DNA of 46,513 bases from a bacterium (GTDB lineage Bacteria > Myxococcota_A > UBA9160 > UBA4427): positions 1 to 46,513 of the forward strand of contig JAUIMK010000004.1 of the NCBI GenBank assembly GCA_030432735.1, written 5' to 3'. The notes below the pieces were generated by a model. It was not told the origin of the DNA. It did not search any database and was given only the letters and a program-made list of their open reading frames with translations. Below are positions 14,431-22,846 of this stretch, piece by piece; the first letter of the stretch is position 1, and the number at the start of each line of letters is the position of its first letter. The position numbers and the translations under genes were made by a program.

Positions 14431-15483
14431 TCAGCTCGCTCCGGGAATCACCTCGCACGCCTCGAGTACGCCGCTCCAGGCGCGCGCGTGCTCGATGATC
14501 GCCCGTCGGAGTGCATCCGCGACTCCGGGATCGTTTCCGCTCCCTCCGACCGCGGCGCGATAGGCACGCATCGCGTCGCTCGGCTCGATCCGGTCGATCG
14601 GCTCGAGCGCATCGAAGACCGCGCGGATGCCATCGACCAGCCTTCCTGCGTCGCGATCGAGATCCGCGAGCGGACCGCGCACCGGTACGAACCGCTCCGC
14701 AAAGATCCGGGTGAGCTGACGGGCCACGGCAGAGCATCGGTCGGACGGCACCGTCGCGACCAGCGCCGCGATCCGCTCGAGCTCACTCGTCGCAGCGGCC
14801 GCCGCACGAAGCCGCGGACCCGCCGGCGGGTCGTCCCGGAGCTGTTCGAAGCCGCCCTCGAGCGCTTCGACGTCGAGCACACGAATCGCCACGGCCGCCG
14901 CCCGGAGCTGGACAGCACCATCACGGGGATTCCGCCCCCCGATCAGCGCCGCCGGTCCCGACGACAGGAATCGCTCGAGATCTTCGTCGAGCCAGATCGC
15001 GTTCCATGCGTGTCGCGGCAGCGCCTCCTGCTTCGCCGCGAGGATCACCGCGAGGCGGGCGGCACGCCCCTCGCCGAGCGTCGGAAGGCAGTTCTCGATC
15101 GCGCGAATCACGTCGAGCTCGTGGGCGAGGCGGCGCGTCGGCTGGAGCACCCGACCGAGCGAGGCGTTCCGTCCCGCGACGACCTCGGAGAGACGACAGC
15201 CGATCGTCGCCAGGAAATCGAAGGGGCCGATGGTGTGATCCGGCACGGCCATGATCCGTTCCCGACGGTTCGGGAGCGCCACGATACGCGGCGCTTCGGG
15301 CGGCGCCTCGACATGGAGCAGGTCCTCGACGCCCTCTCGGACGTAGCGGAGGCGGTCGGCCTCCGACGGTTCGCCGCAGCCCAGGAGACCGAGCGCGATC
15401 CACACCAGACCGCGCCGCCATCGTGCGCACGGTCGGCGGCGGCGCGGCGCACGGCGGCGCTTCGTCTGGGAAAGCTCGACCAT
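14431..15483 (-). CDS. DUF3080 family lipoprotein
   Basis: A 350-aa protein with a basic N-terminus, a hydrophobic segment (LVWIALGLLGC) and a lipobox Cys near residue 36, so it is probably outer-membrane or periplasm facing. The mature part matches DUF3080: ALPNRRERIMAVPDHTIGPFDFLATIGC, then RNASLGRVLQPTRRLAHELDVIRAIENC, with two paired-looking cysteines. The rest is helical. Function is unknown. It lies 45 bp after pdxH and 44 bp before nei on the same strand, so the three may be co-transcribed. Confidence 0.75.
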   Translation of the reverse strand: MVELSQTKRRRAPRRRRPCARWRRGLVWIALGLLGCGEPSEADRLRYVREGVEDLLHVEAPPEAPRIVALPNRRERIMAVPDHTIGPFDFLATIGCRLSEVVAGRNASLGRVLQPTRRLAHELDVIRAIENCLPTLGEGRAARLAVILAAKQEALPRHAWNAIWLDEDLERFLSSGPAALIGGRNPRDGAVQLRAAAVAIRVLDVEALEGGFEQLRDDPPAGPRLRAAAAATSELERIAALVATVPSDRCSAVARQLTRIFAERFVPVRGPLADLDRDAGRLVDGIRAVFDALEPIDRIEPSDAMRAYRAAVGGSGNDPGVADALRRAIIEHARAWSGVLEACEVIPGAS

Positions 15484-15528
15484 GGGCCGACTCTAGCCGC
15501 GAGGGGCGGGCCGAGGACGCGGCCTCGA

Positions 15529-16182
15529 TCAGGGCTGCAGGCGTGCCACGCTCCACGCGAGCGTCTCGCCTTCGTCGGACGTCCGCACCCAGCGAGCCCG
15601 GTCGTGGAGTCGCCCTGCCCGCGCACTCCAGAGCTCGATCCGCTCCGCGACGACGACGAATCCCCCCCAGCCCGGCGGCCGCGGGATGGGCGAATCGACG
15701 CCCGCGCCGTGCTCCGCGCGCACGGCGGCGAGCCTCGCCTCGAGCGTTGCCCGATCGGCGACGGTGCGACTCTGCTGGCTCGCCCACGCGGAGAGCTGGG
15801 AGTGCGGATCCCGCGAGGCGAAGTAGGCGTCGGACCGCACCTCGCTCGTCCGCTCGACGCGGCCCGAGAGCCGGACCTGGCGACCGAGCAGGTCCCAGTG
15901 GAAGACGCAGCTGGCGCGGGGACGAGCCGCGAGCTGTCGTCCCTTGTCGCTCTCGTAGTTCGTGAACAACTCGAAGCGCGCCGTGTCCGGGTCGAAGCCG
16001 CGGCACAGGACGAGCCGGACCTGCGGGTCGCCCGCTTCGTCGACGGTGGCGACGGCCATCGCCTCGGGGTTCGGAATCGCGTCGCAGGCGCGGGCATCGC
16101 CGATCCACCGCACAAGCGTCGGGATCGGGGTTTCGGGCAAGGGATCGGCGAGGCCCGGGTCGGAGGCGGTCACGGAACGCAT
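15529..16182 (-). CDS. pdxH: Pyridoxamine 5'-phosphate oxidase
   Basis: A 217-aa FMN enzyme of vitamin B6 synthesis and salvage, making pyridoxal phosphate in the cytoplasm. Signatures seen: PNPEAMAVATVDEAGDPQVRLVLCRGFD, FELFTNYESDKGRQL, RASCVFHWDLLGRQVRLSGRVER, SDAYFASRDPHSQLSAWASQQS, and the C-terminal PIPRPPGWGGFVV, IELWSARAGRLHDRARW and WSVARLQP. Length and motif order are typical. It heads the pdxH-DUF3080-nei run. Confidence 0.95.
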   Translation of the reverse strand: MRSVTASDPGLADPLPETPIPTLVRWIGDARACDAIPNPEAMAVATVDEAGDPQVRLVLCRGFDPDTARFELFTNYESDKGRQLAARPRASCVFHWDLLGRQVRLSGRVERTSEVRSDAYFASRDPHSQLSAWASQQSRTVADRATLEARLAAVRAEHGAGVDSPIPRPPGWGGFVVVAERIELWSARAGRLHDRARWVRTSDEGETLAWSVARLQP

Positions 16183-16272
16183 GAACGGAACCTAGCCCCG
16201 ACGCGGGCCGAAGGATCGGCGGCCCGGGGAGTGCCGCCGTCTGGCTCGCGAACCGGGCGGCCGCCGGGCGCG

Positions 16273-17124
16273 CTAGTCCGGCGCCGACACCCCGAAGAGT
16301 CTTCGCGCGTTGCCCGAGAGGATCTTGCGCTTGTCGTCGTCCGAGAGCGCGCTGTCCAGGATCTGGGGGAGCAGGTGACTGATGCGACGTCCGACGGGGG
16401 TCGAGTAGAGGTCGGTCCCGAAGACGACGCGATCCGCGCCGAACTCGCGGGCGAAATCCTCGATGAAGTCGAAGTTGTAGCTGAGGCTGGTGTCGAAGAG
16501 GATGTTCGGCGCGACCTCCGCGATGAAGAAGCACTCGCGTGTCGCCTCGAAGGAGGAGAAGGGATCGAGCGCGAGTACCGGCGTGTCCGGTATCGAGCGC
16601 GCGATGACCGCGAGCTTCCAGAGCGCTTCTTCCGGCGTCTCGTTCATCGCGTGAACGACGGGAACGAGCCCGAGATCCGCCATGCGTTCGACGTACGCGA
16701 GGATCCATTTGCTGTCGAGGGACACGCCCTGGAAGCGGGTATGGAAGCTGATCCCCGCGAGACCGAGCTCGTTCCGAGCACGGTCGAGCTCCGCCAGACT
16801 CGCATGTCCGTCCCGCGGCTCGACGATGCCGATCGCCGCCGGGAACCGTTCGGGGCAGGCATCGCGGTAGCGCGCAATCGCGTCGTTCTCGGCGCGGGTG
16901 TCGGCGATGCCGTTCACGCGCTCGTATCCGTGTCCCGGGATCACGATGGCGCGTTCGACGCCGCCTTCGCCCATGATGCGCAGCCGATCCTCGACTTCCC
17001 GGACGCGGTAGGCCTCGGTCTCGGCGTCCGGTGCGCTCGAGAGATCCCCTCCGAGGGCACGAAACGCGTTGCCCACGTGGTGGTGCACGTCGAGGACTTC
17101 GAATTCCCCTGCGGTTGCGGACAT
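16273..17124 (-). CDS. Amidohydrolase-2 family TIM-barrel hydrolase
   Basis: A 283-aa member of the amidohydrolase 2 (ACMSD-like) family. The metal motif is at the N-terminus (LDVHHHVG), followed by VIPGHGYERVNG, GIVEPRDG, AGISFHTRFQG, VVHAMNETPEE and VFGTDLYSTPVGR with a late Asp. It ends in ILSGNARRLFGV, the usual C-terminus. Such enzymes hydrolyse or decarboxylate ring-cleavage products and other acids; the substrate is unknown. The start ATG 17124 has AAGGAG 6 bases upstream. It is divergent from the SDR gene at 17437 across a 312-bp gap with repeats that may bind a regulator. Confidence 0.85.
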   Translation of the reverse strand: MSATAGEFEVLDVHHHVGNAFRALGGDLSSAPDAETEAYRVREVEDRLRIMGEGGVERAIVIPGHGYERVNGIADTRAENDAIARYRDACPERFPAAIGIVEPRDGHASLAELDRARNELGLAGISFHTRFQGVSLDSKWILAYVERMADLGLVPVVHAMNETPEEALWKLAVIARSIPDTPVLALDPFSSFEATRECFFIAEVAPNILFDTSLSYNFDFIEDFAREFGADRVVFGTDLYSTPVGRRISHLLPQILDSALSDDDKRKILSGNARRLFGVSAPD

Positions 17125-17212
17125 TTCATCTCCTTCGCTTCGGGGACACCGCCCGGCCCCGCGAGTGACCTGCTCGCTCCCTGCACACCCGGGCAGTGAG
17201 CCAATGCTCTTG

Positions 17213-17230
17213 TCCAGAAGATTTCCAGAA
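17213..17230. promoter_or_regulatory. Candidate operator, TCCAGAA direct repeat
   Basis: TCCAGAA at 17213-17219 and again at 17224-17230, a period of 11 bp, which puts both copies on one face of the helix. The site is about 90 bp upstream of the amidohydrolase start and about 205 bp upstream of the SDR start. No regulator gene is adjacent. Confidence 0.3.
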
Positions 17231-17280
17231 TAACGCGTCCTCGGACCTGGACATGTGCTGAACGGGAGAGATAGTCGAAG

Positions 17281-17308
17281 CGTCGTCAGGGAGGCATCTC
17301 CCACGACG
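17281..17308 (+). other. Stem-loop in leader of SDR gene
   Basis: CGTCGT pairs with ACGACG (17281-17286 / 17303-17308), and after a 2-base bulge GGGAG pairs with CTCCC (17289-17293 / 17298-17302), with GCAT as loop. No T-run follows, so it is more likely a leader structure than a terminator. Confidence 0.4.
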
Positions 17309-17436
17309 GTCGGCCGCGGAAGCACCGGGAACGACGCGCGCGGCCCGCCGCGGGGGTGGAGAGTCCGCGACGACTCGTGGCGGCCGGCTCCGCCTCCGAC
17401 GTTCGACACGCGCCCGTCGACAGGAGAAGACAGACG

Positions 17437-18126
17437 ATGGAGGGACATCATCCCCACGACCTGGACGGCGCGAGCATCCTGCTCGCGGGCGCGACCGGCG
17501 TCCTCGGCCGCGAGATCGGCCGTCAGCTGATCAAGCAGGGCGCCCGACTCACGCTCTTCGCCCGCGACGAAGAGCAGCTCGCTCGAGTCGATCTCGAGGG
17601 ACCTCGCGTGATCGGCGATATCGCCGATGTGGACGCCTGCACCGACGCGGTCTGGGAGGCGGTGACCCGCTACGGCCGGATCGACGGCCTGGTGAACGCC
17701 ACGGGCGTCGTCGCCTTCGGTCCGCTCTCGGATCTGACGGACGAGACGATCGACGAACTCGTCACGACGAACCTGATCGGCCCGGTCCGCTTGATGCGAA
17801 CCGTCCTGCCGGAGATCGAGGAGGGCGGCTTCATCGCGAATCTGAGCGCCATCGTCGGTGACCACCCGACGGCCGGTATGGCCCTCTACTCTGCCACGAA
17901 GGCAGCACTCTCCGCCGTCGACACCGCCCTCGCGCGGGAGCTCCGCTCCAGGAAGATCGACGTGATCGACCTGCGCCCACCGCATACCGAGACGGGCCTC
18001 GCGAATCGTCCCGTCGCGGGGGAGCCGCCTCGCCTTCCGCGGGGCAAGGCGCCGGAGGCCGTCGCCGCCCGCATCGTAGAGGCGATCCGGAAGCGGGAGC
18101 GGACGGTTCCGGCCAGCGAGTTCTGA
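17437..18126 (+). CDS. Short-chain dehydrogenase/reductase
   Basis: A 229-aa classical-type SDR. The cofactor motif is GATGVLGREIG (near 20-30, a TGxxGxxG variant), then ARDEEQL, NATGVVAFGPL in the NNAG position, NLSAIVGD for the catalytic Ser and YSATK for the Tyr/Lys pair. It would be an NAD(P)-dependent oxidoreductase; the substrate is unknown. It starts at ATG 17437 with AGGAG upstream. A 174-bp gap separates it from the MerR-frd operon. Confidence 0.88.
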   Translation: MEGHHPHDLDGASILLAGATGVLGREIGRQLIKQGARLTLFARDEEQLARVDLEGPRVIGDIADVDACTDAVWEAVTRYGRIDGLVNATGVVAFGPLSDLTDETIDELVTTNLIGPVRLMRTVLPEIEEGGFIANLSAIVGDHPTAGMALYSATKAALSAVDTALARELRSRKIDVIDLRPPHTETGLANRPVAGEPPRLPRGKAPEAVAARIVEAIRKRERTVPASEF

Positions 18127-18240
18127 AGCGGACGGCGCGGACATCCCACGGACGACGGCCGGCTCCCGGGCACCCCGAGACACCCCGGAGCGACGCACTC
18201 TCGCGAGCCCGGGGCCGTGGAACCGGGAGCCGCGCCAAGG

Positions 18241-18287
18241 TGATCCATCCACCCACGACCCGGAACGCCGGAGAGCGTTCTGGATCA
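18241..18287. promoter_or_regulatory. Nested inverted repeats before the MerR-frdCAB operon
   Basis: TGATCCA (18241-18247) mirrors TGGATCA (18281-18287), and inside them GAACGC (18263-18268) mirrors GCGTTC (18275-18280) around a 6-base loop. The structure ends 13 bases before the regulator ATG and just upstream of its AGGAAA ribosome site. It could be the regulator's own operator or an RNA leader that controls translation of the whole coupled operon. Confidence 0.45.
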
Positions 18288-18300
18288 TCAGGAAACATCG

Positions 18301-19317
18301 ATGACGACGAAGCTGCTCGAAGACCCGGCTCGCGTGTACCAGATCGGGACCGTGTCCTCCCTCACCGGCGTCGACGCGCACACGATCCGAGCCTGGGAGC
18401 GCCGCTACGGCGCAATCAAGCCGAACCGAAGTCAGACGGGTCGGCGCCTCTACGACGACCAGACGGTCGAACGTCTTCAGCTGCTGAAGGCGCTCGTCGA
18501 CTGCAACGAGGCGATCGGCCAGATCGCGCACCTGCCCGACGACAATTTGCGCGAGCGCCTCGGACGGATCGCCCGGCACGAAGCACACGCCACGTCGGCA
18601 CGCGAGTCCAGCGACGAAGACGCACCGCCTCGGATCGCGGTCCTGGCGACTTCGGTGGCCCACCAGCTCGCCGCGAACGCCGCCGCGTTCGGGGGGCTGG
18701 ACGTCCACGTCCACGAATCGGCGATCGAGCACTTCCTCGAGGAGCAGCGCGGGAGCCGCTGGGACGTCGTGATTCTGGAGCTGGCGGAAGCGCGGCCGAT
18801 CGCCGCGCCTACGCTGCGCGCGATCGCGGAGCTGCCCGGGCAGCCGGCCGTGCTCGTCGTCTACCCGTTCGCGACCGCGGCCACGCTGGCGAAGCTCGGA
18901 CGTGCCGGCGCCGTCACGAGCCGTACGCCGCTGCCGCTCGGCTCGCTCCGCCGGATCGTCGACGACCTGGTCGTGATTCGGCTCGCGAGGCGACGAGCTC
19001 GCGCGCGAACGCCGCACCGCGATTCGACTCAGGAAGGCGAAGAGACCGCTGCGGCGACCGTCGGCCGGCGCTTCGACGACGCGCAGCTCGCCCGGCTCCT
19101 CGAAGTATCGACGGCGATCGACTGTGAGTGCCCGAACCACCTCTCTTCCATCGTGACCGGACTCGTCGCCTTCGAGCAGTACTCGCGGGATTGCCTGTCG
19201 CGGGACGAACAGGATGCCGCGCAACACCGACGCCTCGCCGACGGAACGGCCGAAGCACGTGCCCTGATGGAGCAGCTGCTCGTGGAGCTCTGCGAGCACG
19301 AAGGCATCCAGATATGA
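18301..19317 (+). CDS. MerR-type regulator with receiver-like domain and Cys-rich C-terminus
   Basis: A 338-aa protein. Residues 12-85 are a MerR/CarH-like winged helix (YQIGTVSSLTGVDAHTIRAW, ERRYGAIKPNRSQTGRRLYD). Residues 110-225 form a Rossmann-like domain similar in layout to receiver or B12-binding domains but without the B12-ligand motif DxHxxG. Residues about 257-335 form a helical domain with C275, C277, H280, C298, H309 and C331 (TAIDCECPNHLSSI), a set that could bind a metal or sense redox state. Its TGA overlaps the frdC ATG (ATGA), so regulator and enzyme are made from one message. Most such regulators act on their own promoter. It probably controls fumarate reductase; the signal is unknown. 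Confidence 0.78.
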   Translation: MTTKLLEDPARVYQIGTVSSLTGVDAHTIRAWERRYGAIKPNRSQTGRRLYDDQTVERLQLLKALVDCNEAIGQIAHLPDDNLRERLGRIARHEAHATSARESSDEDAPPRIAVLATSVAHQLAANAAAFGGLDVHVHESAIEHFLEEQRGSRWDVVILELAEARPIAAPTLRAIAELPGQPAVLVVYPFATAATLAKLGRAGAVTSRTPLPLGSLRRIVDDLVVIRLARRRARARTPHRDSTQEGEETAAATVGRRFDDAQLARLLEVSTAIDCECPNHLSSIVTGLVAFEQYSRDCLSRDEQDAAQHRRLADGTAEARALMEQLLVELCEHEGIQI

Positions 19318-20120
19318 GCGCGGCGCCCACCCGAATCGAGAGACATGAAGCGCCTACGACGCCGCGCTCGGCGCGGCAACGGAGAACGGGAACGCCCGCG
19401 GCCAGGACGGAGCGCCTCCGCGAGGCGCGAAGGCAGATCCGCTACGAACTCGCCAGCGGAGCCAGCGGTGTCGCGCTCGCCCTGTTCATGTGGGGACACA
19501 TGTTCCTCGTGGGTTCGATCCTCACCGGCGAGCGCGGCTTCGACGCGCTCGCCGGAGGTCTAGAGGACTTCTACATCGCCCAGCCGACGGTCCTCGCGAT
19601 CAGTCTTCTCTTCATGGTTCACGCCGTCATGGCCAGCCGAAAGATTCCCGCGCAGATCCGGGAGCGACGTCGCCTCCGTGAGGTGACGGAGCCGCTTCGC
19701 GCCGCCAACGCGCGATCGCCTGGCCATGTCGAGTCGAGCCTCTGGATCTGGCAGGTCTGGACCGGGATGGTCCTTCTCGTCCTCGGAAGCTTTCACCTCG
19801 TTCTCGTCGGCCTCGACGTCTTCACCGACACCTTCGGCGCACGCACCGGGATCGAGGCCGTGTCGACGCAGGCCCGCGTGAGCGACGGACTCTGGATCGT
19901 CTACGCGCTGCTCCTTCTCTGCGTCGAGTTCCACGCGAGCACAGGCCTGTACCGCTTTGCCGTGAAGTGGGGAGTCGGTTCGCGTCTCGGTCGGCCGATG
20001 CTCCGCCGTATCGAGCACGCGCTCCTCATCGGATTCCTCGGACTCGGTGCCGTCACCCTCGCCGTACTGGCGGAGTGGATCGAGCCGCCGCTGGCCTTTC
20101 TGCTCGGAGGTTCCACATGA
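19314..20120 (+). CDS. frdC: Fumarate reductase / succinate dehydrogenase cytochrome b subunit, Wolinella type
   Basis: A 268-aa di-haem membrane anchor of the single-subunit type found in Wolinella-type quinol:fumarate reductase. Four haem-ligand histidines are visible: H62 (ALFMWGHMFLVGSIL), H103 (MVHAVMASRK), H161 (GSFHLVLVGLDVF) and H207 (VEFHASTGLYR), with E205 in the position of a proton-path glutamate. Five membrane helices fit the hydrophobicity. The first 45 residues are an unusually basic extension rich in R, T and P. It passes electrons between the quinone pool and the FrdAB head. It is joined by ATGA overlaps to the regulator before it and frdA after it. Confidence 0.9.
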   Translation: MSAAPTRIERHEAPTTPRSARQRRTGTPAARTERLREARRQIRYELASGASGVALALFMWGHMFLVGSILTGERGFDALAGGLEDFYIAQPTVLAISLLFMVHAVMASRKIPAQIRERRRLREVTEPLRAANARSPGHVESSLWIWQVWTGMVLLVLGSFHLVLVGLDVFTDTFGARTGIEAVSTQARVSDGLWIVYALLLLCVEFHASTGLYRFAVKWGVGSRLGRPMLRRIEHALLIGFLGLGAVTLAVLAEWIEPPLAFLLGGST

Positions 20121-22084
20121 AGATCGAGACCACGGACGTCCTGGTGATCGGAGGCGGCCTCGCCGGCGAGCGGTGCGCGATCGAGAGTGCGACGGCAGGA
20201 CTCGACGTCACGCTGCTCTCGCTCGTCCCTCCCCGACGCAGCCACAGCTGTGCGGCCCAGGGCGGAATGCAGGCGGCTCTCGGCAATTGCGTGAAAGCCG
20301 AAGGCGACGAGCCGACGATCCATTTCCTCGACACGGTGCGCGGCTCGGACTGGGGCGCGGACCAGGAGGTCGCGACGATCTTCGCGCACGAAGCGCCGGT
20401 CGCCGTACGCGAGCTCGCGCATTGGGGCGTGCCCTGGACGCGCGTGCGTCCCGGCAGGAACACCTATTTCGTGAAGGGGGAGAAGGTCGAGATCGACGAG
20501 CCGGTCGAGAAGGCCGGTGCGATCATGCACCGCGACTTCGGCGGCACCGCGAAGTGGCGAGCGTGTTACGCCTCGGCAGGGACGGGGCACGCGGTGCTCT
20601 ACGCCGTCGACGGTGAAGTCGTCCGGCTCGGCATCCGCGTCCTCGACCGGGTGGAGGCGACCACCCTGATCCACGAGAGCGGGCGCTGCTGGGGCGCCGT
20701 TTCTCGATGCCTTCGCACGGGCGAGCTGACGGCATGGCTCGCGCGATCGACCGTGATCGCGACCGGCGGACACGGCCGGATCTACGGCCAGTACACGACG
20801 AACGCGACGATCAACGAGGGGGCCGGAGCCGTGCTCGCCCTCGAGACCGGCCAGATCCCGCTCGGCAACATGGAGGCCGTCCAGTTCCATCCGACGGGTC
20901 TGGTGCCTAGCGGCATCCTCGTGACGGAGGGCTGCCGCGGTGACGGCGGGTTCCTGCTGAACAAGGATGGCCATCGATTCATGGTCGACGCGGAGCCGGA
21001 GAAGCAGGAGCTCGCGAGTCGCGACGTCGTCTCGCGACACATGATGGACCAGATCAAGCGCGGCCTCGGCGTGTCGAGCGATTTCGGCGAACATCTCTGG
21101 CTCGATCTGCGTCACCTCGGCGAGGAACACCTGCGGACGAAGCTCCGCGAGGTCTGGGACATCTGTCGGGATTTCAACGGTCTCGATCCTTCCCGCGCCC
21201 CGATTCCGGTACGACCGATCCAGCACTACTCGATGGGAGGCGTGCGCGTGAACAAGGACGGGGAGGCCTATGGCATGCGCGGGCTCTTCGCCGTGGGCGA
21301 GGCGGCCTGTTGGGACCTGCACGGTTTCAACCGGCTCGGGGGCAACAGTCTGGCCGAGACCGTCGTCGCGGGTCGCGTGATCGGCGCGCGCGTCGCGGAG
21401 CGGACGGCCGCCGCGAGTCTATCGGTCTCGACGGACGTCGCGCAGTCGTTCCTCGCCGATACGGCGAAGCGGATCGCGCTCTGGCGCGACCGTCCGTCGA
21501 CGGGCGGGAGCGTATACGCCGTCCGGGACCGGGTCGCATCGATCCTGAACGAGAAGGTCGGCGTCTTCCGCAGCGGCGACGAGCTCGAGGTCGCGGTCAT
21601 GGAGCTCGAGGCCGCCCAGCGCGACATCGCGCGGGTCGGACTCCGGAGAAGCGGTCCAGGAGTCGACCCGGAGCTGACGGCTGCGATGCGCATCGAAGGC
21701 ATGGTCCGGCTCGCTCGAATCACCGCCGTCGGCGCGCTCGAACGCACGGAGAGTCGGGGGGCGCATGCGCGAACGGATCATCCGACCCGCGACGACGCCC
21801 GGTGGTTGAACCGAACTCTCGCACGCTGGGACGCGGAGACGGACGCGCCGCGGCTGACCTACGAGCCGGTCGGCCTCCTCGACCTCCCGCCCGGCGATCG
21901 TGGATACGGCAAGACGCAGCAGAAGACGATGGAGATCCCGATCGAGCGGTACAACCAGCACGCACCGAGCCAGATGGCCGAGCATGGCTCGCTGCCGACC
22001 GACGAACCGATGGGCGCCCGCATGCTGTGGGGCGCCTGGAAGGGCCATGAAGATCGCCCCGTGAGACCGGAGAGGAACGAATGA
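20117..22084 (+). CDS. frdA: Fumarate reductase / succinate dehydrogenase flavoprotein subunit
   Basis: A 655-aa FAD subunit. It has DVLVIGGGLAGERCAIE (8-24) for FAD binding, H43 for the covalent flavin (RRSHSCAAQGG), VIATGGHGRIYG, the substrate region VQFHPTGL, TEGCRGDGGFLLN and HYSMGGVRVN, and LFAVGEAACWDLHGFNRLGGNSLAE. The C-terminal helical domain runs from about 450. It interconverts succinate and fumarate in the cytoplasm-facing head of the complex. Whether it runs as reductase or dehydrogenase cannot be told from sequence alone. Both ends overlap neighbours by 4 nt. Confidence 0.95.
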   Translation: MKIETTDVLVIGGGLAGERCAIESATAGLDVTLLSLVPPRRSHSCAAQGGMQAALGNCVKAEGDEPTIHFLDTVRGSDWGADQEVATIFAHEAPVAVRELAHWGVPWTRVRPGRNTYFVKGEKVEIDEPVEKAGAIMHRDFGGTAKWRACYASAGTGHAVLYAVDGEVVRLGIRVLDRVEATTLIHESGRCWGAVSRCLRTGELTAWLARSTVIATGGHGRIYGQYTTNATINEGAGAVLALETGQIPLGNMEAVQFHPTGLVPSGILVTEGCRGDGGFLLNKDGHRFMVDAEPEKQELASRDVVSRHMMDQIKRGLGVSSDFGEHLWLDLRHLGEEHLRTKLREVWDICRDFNGLDPSRAPIPVRPIQHYSMGGVRVNKDGEAYGMRGLFAVGEAACWDLHGFNRLGGNSLAETVVAGRVIGARVAERTAAASLSVSTDVAQSFLADTAKRIALWRDRPSTGGSVYAVRDRVASILNEKVGVFRSGDELEVAVMELEAAQRDIARVGLRRSGPGVDPELTAAMRIEGMVRLARITAVGALERTESRGAHARTDHPTRDDARWLNRTLARWDAETDAPRLTYEPVGLLDLPPGDRGYGKTQQKTMEIPIERYNQHAPSQMAEHGSLPTDEPMGARMLWGAWKGHEDRPVRPERNE

Positions 22085-22842
22085 GCAACGACGCGATCGC
22101 CCTCGAGACACCGCGACGCCTTCGCTTCGAGATCTTCCGATTCAACCCGGAGGATCCGGCGTCCGAGCCGCACCACCAGACCTTCGAGCTCGACGAGCAG
22201 CCCTTCATGACGCTGTACATCGCGCTCAATCGGATCCGGGAAGAGCAGGACCCGAGTCTCCAGTTCGACTTCGCGTGCCGATCCGCGATCTGCGGCTCCT
22301 GCGGCATGCTGGTGAACGGAAGACCGCGACTCGCCTGCAACACGCTGACCCGCGACCTCGAGGAGACGATCCGTTTGGAGCCTCTCCCGGTCTTCAAGCT
22401 GATCGGCGATCTCTCCGTCGACACCGGGACCTGGTTCAGGGGCATGGCGGAGCAGGTCGAGGGATGGATCCAGGAGCGCGCGCCCTTCGATCCGCACGCC
22501 GAGGAAGAACGCATGGACGCGGACCTGGCCCAGGCGATCTACGAAGGCGAACGGTGCATCGAATGCGGCTGCTGCATCGCGGGCTGCGGCGTCGCGAACG
22601 TGAATCCCGAGTTCGTGGGCGCCGCCGGCCTCAACCGGATCGCCCGCTTCATGCGCGATCCGCGCGACGCGCGGAGCGACGACGACTGGTTCGAGGTCGT
22701 CTCAGACGAGAACGGCGTCTTCGGCTGCATCGGCCTGATGGGCTGCCACGACGTCTGCCCCAAGGAGCTTCCCCTTCTGGAGCAGTACGCCTACCTCCGG
22801 CGGAGAATGCTCGGTGCCGCCCGTGCGGTCGGATCCACCTAG
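22081..22842 (+). CDS. frdB: Fumarate reductase / succinate dehydrogenase iron-sulfur subunit
   Basis: A 253-aa iron-sulfur subunit with three clusters: 2Fe-2S from C66, C71, C74, C86 (ACRSAICGSC...AC); 4Fe-4S from C159, C162, C165 and C226; 3Fe-4S from C169, C216, C222 (CIECGCCIAGC and CIGLMGCHDVCP). It wires FAD in FrdA to haem in FrdC. It is the last gene of the coupled MerR-frdC-frdA-frdB chain; the next gene is convergent and ends 4 bp away, leaving no room for a separate terminator. Confidence 0.95.
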   Translation: MSNDAIALETPRRLRFEIFRFNPEDPASEPHHQTFELDEQPFMTLYIALNRIREEQDPSLQFDFACRSAICGSCGMLVNGRPRLACNTLTRDLEETIRLEPLPVFKLIGDLSVDTGTWFRGMAEQVEGWIQERAPFDPHAEEERMDADLAQAIYEGERCIECGCCIAGCGVANVNPEFVGAAGLNRIARFMRDPRDARSDDDWFEVVSDENGVFGCIGLMGCHDVCPKELPLLEQYAYLRRRMLGAARAVGST

Positions 22843-22846
22843 CCCC

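Larger units (their letters stand above)
17125..17436. other. 312-bp divergent intergenic region
   Basis: No gene seen. It separates the amidohydrolase (leftward) and SDR (rightward) and should hold both promoters. Two structures stand out: a pair of TCCAGAA direct repeats 11 bp apart (17213-17230) and a strong stem-loop at 17281-17308. An AGGAG lies about 11 bases before the SDR ATG. Confidence 0.5.

Noticed and set aside
13945-17199. 1084-codon open frame on the plus strand
   Set aside because: It lies antisense to nei, the DUF3080 gene, pdxH and an amidohydrolase, all with clear motifs; composition is that of a GC shadow frame.
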